Origin: Actinospineispora acaciae DSM 45401 | Lineage (GTDB): Bacteria; Actinomycetota; Actinomycetes; Mycobacteriales; Pseudonocardiaceae | DNA length: 64,000 nucleotides | Direction: 5' to 3' | Assembly (NCBI RefSeq): GCF_000620785.1 | Contig: NZ_JIAI01000003.1 | Coordinates: 558,001-622,000, forward strand | Shown here: positions 58,618 through 64,000 of the stretch, in pieces | Numbering within the stretch: position 1 is the first letter of the stretch | Layout of the letters: each line of letters opens with the position of its first letter | Position numbers and translations under genes: made by a program | Notes under the pieces: generated by a model | Databases searched by the model: none | The model's input: the letters and a program-made list of their open reading frames with translations, nothing else | Told to the model about the DNA's origin: nothing

Positions 58618-60522
58618 TCAGTGCAGCTTGGTGAGGGCGGTTGCCGCAACCTCGCTGCCGCGGGCGCAGAGCTCGGCCGCGGGTTGTGGGCCTTCGAGGG
58701 AGAGCTCGAGCATCTCGGTGGCACCCATCGCGGTTGGGGCGGGGCGGGTTATCACGTACAAGTGGCACTTCGCGGGGTTTTTGTCGCCGCGGCTGATTTT
58801 GGTCCACGCTCGCCGGCCCGCGATGGTCGTGTCGTTGCCGTAGTCATCGACACGCACGTTATCAAGGCGGAAACCCATATACAGTCGTGAAGCATCTTTC
58901 TGGGTCGCTCCCCAGGTACAAGACCAATTCCCGAAGCCTGGAAAGCGGATGTTCGTGTCGAGGCCGGGAACGGCGGCCAGGGTGGCGGGGTCGAGGACCG
59001 CGCAGGCGTCGTTGCTGGTGATGAGCCATTCGGCGGTGCGGCCGGGACGGTAGGTGATTCCGTCGCGGGCGAGCCGGTTCACCGCGACGGCCGTGGCGAC
59101 CTCGGTCGCCCCGCATATGTCGGAGCCGTCCGGCCCGTTGGTTTCGAAATAGATCGCGGTTCGATCGGCCAACAGGATCACGCTGTCACAGGACGTGACG
59201 AAAAGTCCGGTCTGGACGGAGCGGCGCACGATGGTGAGGTCCCCGAGCTGCTGTGGCTGGCCGCCCAGGTCCGACACCGTCTTGGGCGTGTTGAACTTGA
59301 CGTCGAGGACCATGTCGCCGTTGGGAACGGTGATCCGCGCCTGGCACGCCTCAGGGGTGTAGCTGATGTTGGTGGTGATCACGGGTTGGCCGAACTGGCG
59401 CAGCCAGGTGGGGTCGATGAGTGCGCAGGGGTCGGCCGCGCGCGGGTCACCGGACAGGGTGATGGGTCCGACGGCCGTGGGGAGGGGCGGGACGCCGGTG
59501 GGAGGCCCGTTGTCCAGGAGCTTGGGCAGCGCGACGGCCAGCCCGGCGGCGAGCGCGAAGGCGGCGATCGCGGCCACGACCAGCCATCGGCGCGGCTTTC
59601 GCGGCGGTCGCGGTGCGGGCAGCGGCGGCGGCCGGTGGCCACCGGGTGGCGTGGTCGGGCCGTAGTGCTCGTCGAGCGGGGGGTAGGTCGCCTCGGCGAG
59701 CCGGCCGGAGAGGACGTGGAGCTGGTCGCGCGTGGTGGCGGCGTCGGGCCGGGTGCTGGGGTTGAACTCGAGCAGCCGCATGATCAGCGGGGTGAGTGGG
59801 GTACGTGTGGTGGGTGCGTTGATCGGACCGGTGGCGACGCGGAGCAGCAGGCGGTTGGTGTTGGGGTCCTCGCCGAAGGGTGGGCTGCCCTCGGCGGCGC
59901 GGTAGAGGGTGGCGCCGAGGGAGAAGATGTCCGAGGCCGGGGTCGACGGCTCACCCCTGGCGACCTCGCGGGCCATGTAGGTGGGGGTCCCGGAGACGAC
60001 GCCGACGTGGGTGAGGGCGTTGTCGTCGGTGGCGGCGTGCGAGATGCCGAAGTCGGTGAGCTTGACGGTGTGGTGGTCGGCGCCGATGAGGATGTTGCCG
60101 GGTTTGACGTCTCGGTGGACGATGCCTCGGGCGTGGGCGGCGGCGAGTGCGTCGGCGACCGCCGCCCCGATCCGGGCGATCTCGGCCGGCCGGAGGCGCC
60201 GGCCGGTGGTCAGGGTCTCGGTGAGGCTGGCCGACGGCAGGTATTCGAGGACCAGCCAGACGTCGCCGTCGGACTCGATGACGTCGTATATCGCTATAAC
60301 ATGAGGGTGACCGCGCAGTTGGGCGGCCATTTTGGCTTCGCGAAGGGTACGGGCGCGGGTCAGTGCGGCTTGTTCGGCCGGTAGGTCAGCAAAGCTGACG
60401 TGTTTGAGCGCCACGCGTTGGGCGAGCAGTATGTCCTCGGCTTCCCACACCGTTCCCATTCCGCCCCGGGCGATCGAGCGGACCAGCCGATAACGGCCGA
60501 ACAGCTCCTCACCCGCCTCCAT
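58618..60522 (-). CDS. Transmembrane Ser/Thr kinase B
   Basis: A 634-residue receptor kinase. Unlike kinase A, its catalytic residues are canonical: K40 in RVALKHV, HRDVKPGN (136-143), DFG 157-159. Activation loop ends with VSGTPTYMARE, where APE is ARE, as in kinase A. TM helix at about 312-332 and an ectodomain with DPCALIDPTWLRQFG and NDACAVLDPATL plus NWSCTW modules. It is expected to autophosphorylate and to phosphorylate FHA B or the pseudokinases. The start MEAGEEL is preceded by AGAGAAAAGC; GTG 60540 is an alternative. Lies 36 bp after FHA B. Confidence 0.92.
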   Translation of the reverse strand: MEAGEELFGRYRLVRSIARGGMGTVWEAEDILLAQRVALKHVSFADLPAEQAALTRARTLREAKMAAQLRGHPHVIAIYDVIESDGDVWLVLEYLPSASLTETLTTGRRLRPAEIARIGAAVADALAAAHARGIVHRDVKPGNILIGADHHTVKLTDFGISHAATDDNALTHVGVVSGTPTYMAREVARGEPSTPASDIFSLGATLYRAAEGSPPFGEDPNTNRLLLRVATGPINAPTTRTPLTPLIMRLLEFNPSTRPDAATTRDQLHVLSGRLAEATYPPLDEHYGPTTPPGGHRPPPLPAPRPPRKPRRWLVVAAIAAFALAAGLAVALPKLLDNGPPTGVPPLPTAVGPITLSGDPRAADPCALIDPTWLRQFGQPVITTNISYTPEACQARITVPNGDMVLDVKFNTPKTVSDLGGQPQQLGDLTIVRRSVQTGLFVTSCDSVILLADRTAIYFETNGPDGSDICGATEVATAVAVNRLARDGITYRPGRTAEWLITSNDACAVLDPATLAAVPGLDTNIRFPGFGNWSCTWGATQKDASRLYMGFRLDNVRVDDYGNDTTIAGRRAWTKISRGDKNPAKCHLYVITRPAPTAMGATEMLELSLEGPQPAAELCARGSEVAATALTKLH

Positions 60523-60558
60523 GCTTTTCTCTGTGCGCACTGGCCGCCGGTTCCATTT

Positions 60559-61368
60559 CTAGCGTGTTTCTGACGAGGGGTCGAGCAAGCTCAGGTCGGG
60601 CGGCACCAGCGTAGTAGTGACGAGAAGCTCCGCCAGCAGGTTGTGGTTGAGTGCGTTGCCCACGGGTTCGCCGACCTCGTCCCTGGTGAGCCCGGCGACC
60701 GTGCCGGCCAGCCGGGAGCGGACCTCACGAACGGTGTGCTCGGCGATCTTGGGCGTCCACCGCTGGTCGGGTTGCAGCTCGGCGAGCTCTTCGGCCACCT
60801 GGTTCCAGGACTGCGGTTGCGGGTGGGCCTCGTGTCGCAGGTACCGCTGGCCCAGCGCCACCAGCACCAGCCGCTCGCGGGCGGACAGCGCCCAGGTCGC
60901 GGGCCGGCCGGTGGCGTCATCGTGGCGCGCCCACATCCCGTCCGAGGTGGCCGAGGCGACCCGGAGCTCGAGCAGGTGCTCGCGGCCGGGCTCGGTGCGG
61001 ATGAACACCGGGGTGTAGCTGACCGGCAGCGGCTGCTCGTGCCCGGACAGCAGCAGCTGTGAGCCCGGCAGCCGGATGGGCACCACCCCGATGTTGCGGA
61101 TCGTCCACCGCCGCCCGTCGCAGCGGAGCACGCCGTGGCGACGGCTCACCCGGGGGTCGTCCTCGCCGACCGGAACGTGCACCTCCGGTTCGTTCCGCCC
61201 GAACAGCACGTCGAACCGGGCGGCCGGGTCGACCTGGATGCCGCCCCTGCGGGCCAGCGCGAACAGCGTGCCGGGCGTACAGCGCGGGACGCCTCGTGCC
61301 AGGCTGCCCGTGTCGGGGGGCAGCAGTCGCGCCGACGTGCTCGTCGAACGGCTGGGTACGGATGTCAT
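60559..61368 (-). CDS. FHA-domain protein B with conserved C-terminal helical domain
   Basis: A 269-residue paralogue of FHA A. FHA residues are at the same positions: VLFGRNE (54-60), SRRH (75-78), N92. The linker is shorter and contains MWARHDDATGRP. The C-terminal domain ALSARERLVLVALGQRYLRHE and WNQVAEELAELQPDQRW is nearly identical to that of FHA A, so it is under constraint. It lies 21 bp after pseudokinase B and 36 bp before kinase B, making a tight three-gene unit. Confidence 0.85.
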   Translation of the reverse strand: MTSVPSRSTSTSARLLPPDTGSLARGVPRCTPGTLFALARRGGIQVDPAARFDVLFGRNEPEVHVPVGEDDPRVSRRHGVLRCDGRRWTIRNIGVVPIRLPGSQLLLSGHEQPLPVSYTPVFIRTEPGREHLLELRVASATSDGMWARHDDATGRPATWALSARERLVLVALGQRYLRHEAHPQPQSWNQVAEELAELQPDQRWTPKIAEHTVREVRSRLAGTVAGLTRDEVGEPVGNALNHNLLAELLVTTTLVPPDLSLLDPSSETR

Positions 61369-61389
61369 CGATCGTCCTTTCCGAGCCGG

Positions 61390-63462
61390 TCAGGAGGGCG
61401 GGGGCAGCTTGGGCGCCACGGCGTTGCCGATGGCGGTGACCTGTGCGCAGGCCACGTCGGAGTTGGGCTGCCGCCCCGCGTAGACGGTGATCTGCAACAG
61501 CTCTCGAAGGGCGCTTCCGTCGGGCGTGACGTACGGGCGGTGGTAGATGTCGAGCGTGCACGAGTTCGGCATCGACGAGTCGTAGTTCGGCCGCAGTCGT
61601 GCGTCCCTGCCGCCGACCGAGATGGGTCGCTCGTCCGCCGGCGGCATGATCAGGGTTATCACCTCCACCTGCGGAGCGGACGGATAGGTAGGGCTGTAGC
61701 CCCATTGGCAGGACCATCCGTTGAGCCCCGAACGCCGCAAGCTGGTATTGAGCCCCTGGACCGGCGCGAGCACGGCCTGGTCGAACAGCGCGCACTGGTC
61801 GATCCGGGTCAGCGTGTTCGGAGATTCGACGAGTGTGCGGTGGGTGACCGCGTGGCGGTTCAGCGCCTCGACGGCGGTGGCCGTTCCGATGTCCGCCACC
61901 GCGCACAGGTCGGTCGTCGCCGTTCCGAGGACGACGTGAGCGTCGATCATGACTCGCAGGTTGTCGGGCAGCACGACCGCGCGGGGGCACCCGCCGTCCT
62001 CCGGACCTCGGCGGTAGACACGCAGCTCACCGACCCGTTCAGGAGCCTCGCTCGGACTCTCGTGAAAGGCCTCGGCGAGTCGGGCGGAGAGCACGACCCG
62101 CGCCGGGCTCGCCGGGTTGACCTGAATCGAAATGCCGCAGCTACCGGGCGTGAGGTAGTCGGTGTGACGCTTCAGCGCGCCGAGGTGTCGAACGGATTCC
62201 GGCCTGAGCAGGCTGCACGCGTCCGCCGTGCGCGTGTCACCGAGCAGCGACGGCGGCGCCGGCGGTGGTGCCGGGGCCGCCACCGGCGGGGCGGACGGGG
62301 ACGGCGCATCGAGCGACTTCCCGACGAGCCTGTACCCGACCACGACGAGACCGGCCAGCAGCGCGAGCACGATGACCGAGGCGACCACCAGGATCGTCGT
62401 GCGGCGGGAGCCACCGGGGCGCGGCGGCCGGCCCCCGTGCGGCCAGCCGGGCGGTGGACCGAGCGGTGGGCCGAGCGGAGGTACGGCGGCCGGGGGTGCG
62501 GCGGCCGGGGGTGCGGCGGTGAACGCGGGCGCGGGCCGCCGGGGTGGTGGGACCGGGCCCGGTGGGAGTCCGCGAGGGGGAGCCGGCGCGTGGTTCGCCG
62601 GCCTCGGCGCCGGACCCGCCGGCTGGATCCGCCGGTGCGGCGGTGCGGGCGGCACGGTGACGACGTCGGTGGGGCGTTCGGCGACCGGGGCGGGCGGCCC
62701 CTGACGCGCCCCGGACGCCACCGTCATGGCCGTCATCGCCCGCTCCAGCCGGTGGCCGGCGGTGGCCGCGTCCGGCCGCCGGGCCGGGTCGGGGTCGCGG
62801 GCCTGCCCGAGCACCTCCCAGATGCCGCCGCCGTCATGTGCCACGCCGGCGGCGGCCAGCGCCGTGCTGATCATGGTGGCCCAGGCGAACACGTCGGCCG
62901 CCGGTGACGGCGGCGCGCCGAGCTGGACCTCCGGGGCGGGGTGACGCGGCGGGTCGGCGCCGTCGGGTCGGCCGGTGGGCGTGGCGCCCAGCCCGGTGAG
63001 GTGCGCGGCGCCGTTCTCGTCGACCAGCACCAGCCCGGCGTGCACGTCGCGGTGCAGCAGCCCGGCGCCGTGCACCGAGGCCAGCGCGCCCGCGACCTGG
63101 CAACCCCAGCGCGCGATGTCCAGCGGCGCGACGGGCGAGTACTCGAGGACGGCGTGCACGGTGTGCGCCGCATGCCTGCCCGGGTCCTGAGACACCACCC
63201 ACAACGCCTCTGGGGTAACGGCCAGGTCCGTCACCCGCGTGAGGTGGGGGCTTCGCACCGCGCAGGCGACCGCCACCTCGCGGGCCACCAACGCGCGGGT
63301 CCCGCCCGGATCGTCGGCGCCCGGAGCCGTACCGGCCGCCCGAGTCAGGATCACCTGCCCGTCCGCCCACCGATCCAGCGCTCGCCACATCACGCGGCGC
63401 TCGGTGTGCCCGACCAGTTCGAGAAGCCGATACCGGTCGTTCCTCAACTGGGGTGCCTGCAT
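61390..63462 (-). CDS. Transmembrane pseudokinase B
   Basis: A 690-residue paralogue of pseudokinase A. The ATP lysine is missing (QVILTRA, 36-42); HRD is present (137-139), but Lys and Asn of the loop are His141 and Leu144, and DFG is TGL (156-158). A 100-residue Pro/Ala linker precedes the TM helix (about 356-377). Ectodomain modules carry DACSLLRPESV and GWSCQWG. Retention of HRD with loss of DFG and Lys means ATP-Mg handling is unlikely. First gene of the locus; 123 bp upstream toward the dehydrogenase gene may hold its promoter. Confidence 0.88.
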   Translation of the reverse strand: MQAPQLRNDRYRLLELVGHTERRVMWRALDRWADGQVILTRAAGTAPGADDPGGTRALVAREVAVACAVRSPHLTRVTDLAVTPEALWVVSQDPGRHAAHTVHAVLEYSPVAPLDIARWGCQVAGALASVHGAGLLHRDVHAGLVLVDENGAAHLTGLGATPTGRPDGADPPRHPAPEVQLGAPPSPAADVFAWATMISTALAAAGVAHDGGGIWEVLGQARDPDPARRPDAATAGHRLERAMTAMTVASGARQGPPAPVAERPTDVVTVPPAPPHRRIQPAGPAPRPANHAPAPPRGLPPGPVPPPRRPAPAFTAAPPAAAPPAAVPPLGPPLGPPPGWPHGGRPPRPGGSRRTTILVVASVIVLALLAGLVVVGYRLVGKSLDAPSPSAPPVAAPAPPPAPPSLLGDTRTADACSLLRPESVRHLGALKRHTDYLTPGSCGISIQVNPASPARVVLSARLAEAFHESPSEAPERVGELRVYRRGPEDGGCPRAVVLPDNLRVMIDAHVVLGTATTDLCAVADIGTATAVEALNRHAVTHRTLVESPNTLTRIDQCALFDQAVLAPVQGLNTSLRRSGLNGWSCQWGYSPTYPSAPQVEVITLIMPPADERPISVGGRDARLRPNYDSSMPNSCTLDIYHRPYVTPDGSALRELLQITVYAGRQPNSDVACAQVTAIGNAVAPKLPPPS

Positions 63463-63585
63463 GCCCCAATTCCTAGCCCCCCGCGCCCGGGAACCCTCCC
63501 AACGCGCCTACACCCGCCCTGACCACCTCAGACTCTAAGGGCACCGAGCGCCCACGCGAAGCGCATTTATCCGCGCCCGGGTCGC

Positions 63586-64000
63586 TCACGCGGTCGGCAG
63601 GGCCTCCGGGTTGGCGCAGTGGGCGGGGCGGCGGCCACGGAGCACGGCGGCCACCTCGGTCGCGATGCGCGCGGCCGACTCCTCCGCGACCTGACGCGAC
63701 GCCCCGGCCAGGTGCGGGGTGGCGAACACCTGCGGGCGGGCCGGCAGCGGGTCGCCGGGCGCGGGCGGTTCCGGGTCGAACACGTCGAGCACCGCGCCGC
63801 GCAGGTGGCCGGAGGCGAGCGCGGCGTCCAGCGCGGCGGGGTCGACCAGCTCGCCTCGCGCCGTGTTGACCAGCAGCGCGCCCGGGCGCATCGCGGCCAG
63901 CGCGGCGGCGTCGATGATCCGGCGGGTCTCGGCGGTGAGCCGGGCGTGCAGGCTCACCACGTCGCTGCCGGCCAGCAGCTCGTCCAGCGTGACCAGCCGG
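63586..64000 (-). CDS. D-2-hydroxyacid dehydrogenase, 3-prime end (gene runs off the window)
   Basis: The C-terminal 137 codons of an NAD-dependent D-isomer hydroxyacid dehydrogenase; the 5-prime end lies beyond base 64000. Catalytic residues are visible: Arg in VNTARGELVD, Glu in VLDVFDPEPP, and His in VFATPHLAGAS. The upstream coding continues beyond an internal GTG with LDELLAGSDVVSLH. It might be a phosphoglycerate dehydrogenase, glyoxylate reductase or similar. Transcribed toward the kinase locus, with 123 bp before pseudokinase B. Confidence 0.88.
   Translation of the reverse strand, partial: RLVTLDELLAGSDVVSLHARLTAETRRIIDAAALAAMRPGALLVNTARGELVDPAALDAALASGHLRGAVLDVFDPEPPAPGDPLPARPQVFATPHLAGASRQVAEESAARIATEVAAVLRGRRPAHCANPEALPTA

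Larger units (their letters stand above)
58618..63462 (-). repeat. Segmental duplication unit B (pseudokinase-FHA-kinase)
   Basis: See unit A (53778-58576). Unit B is transcribed first and has the canonical kinase. All six genes run the same way with gaps of 21-41 bp, so they may be one transcript. The intergenic sizes in the two units are similar (21/36 here, 40/37 in unit A), supporting duplication of a whole operon segment. Confidence 0.85.

Noticed and set aside
1..64000. CRISPR array, tRNA or rRNA genes, IS element with transposase, prophage
   Set aside because: No regularly spaced repeats, no tRNA cloverleaf recognised, and no transposase, integrase or phage structural proteins among the genes.

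Overview
The window is high-GC actinobacterial DNA: strong G/C third-position bias, many GTG starts, ATGA and GTGA stop/start overlaps, an F420-type (LLM) oxidoreductase, an actinobacterial hopanoid cluster, and receptor Ser/Thr kinases with FHA partners. Gene content and dispersed hairpin repeats suggest a Pseudonocardiales-like soil or plant-associated actinomycete. That placement is an inference; no rRNA or tRNA gene was seen to confirm it.

Layout. 0-11 kb: small transcription units, comprising a lipoprotein, a methyltransferase, a TetR/NmrA pair with an operator overlapping the start codon, a VOC protein, an epimerase, two APH-type phosphotransferases, and a LysR-controlled IMPase-like/FAD monooxygenase pair. 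10.3-18.4 kb: narK divergent from narGHJI (respiratory nitrate reduction). 18.4-24.4 kb: an MFS exporter with a DUF899 protein, small membrane proteins, an HxlR regulator, an SDR and a DMT transporter. 24.4-28.2 kb: a PucR-type regulator overlapping a large glycosyltransferase/wax-ester-synthase fusion. 28.5-37.2 kb: a tightly coupled hopanoid operon hpnC-hpnD-hpnE-polyprenyl synthase-shc-(hpnG-ispH fusion)-hpnH, which covers squalene synthesis, cyclisation and adenosyl/ribosyl side-chain steps and adds an isoprenoid supply enzyme. 37.2-41.8 kb: an HxlR/SRPBCC/LLM unit and a TetR/SDR/TetR set with clear palindromic operators. 41.9-47.6 kb: an orphan molybdopterin oxidoreductase convergent with hutH, then an O-methyltransferase and a MerR regulator. 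47.8-49.9 kb: a Tm-1-like plus TIM-barrel gene pair bounded by short repeats. 49.9-53.8 kb: a sugar transferase, a cytidylate-kinase-like protein, an AraC regulator, a thioesterase, an NTF2-like protein and a lipoprotein. 53.8-63.5 kb: the most unusual locus, a tandemly duplicated three-gene block (transmembrane pseudokinase, FHA protein, transmembrane kinase), twice in a row on the minus strand. The window ends inside a D-2-hydroxyacid dehydrogenase gene.

The strongest candidate for an undescribed system is the duplicated pseudokinase-FHA-kinase locus. Both enzyme-like classes carry the same kind of two-module, cysteine-containing extracytoplasmic domain. The pseudokinases have lost the ATP-binding lysine and the DFG motif, one of the two kinases has lost the catalytic-loop Lys and Asn, and the FHA proteins carry a conserved helical C-terminal domain. 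This would fit a kinase/pseudokinase receptor pair signalling to a phosphothreonine-reading effector.

Other noteworthy items are the glycosyltransferase-acyltransferase fusion, the HpnG-IspH fusion, dispersed repeats that supply start or stop regions of genes (28-bp exact inverted copies 15 kb apart; a hairpin that contains the hpnE start codon), and three copies of one 17-bp palindrome, two of them inside coding sequence.
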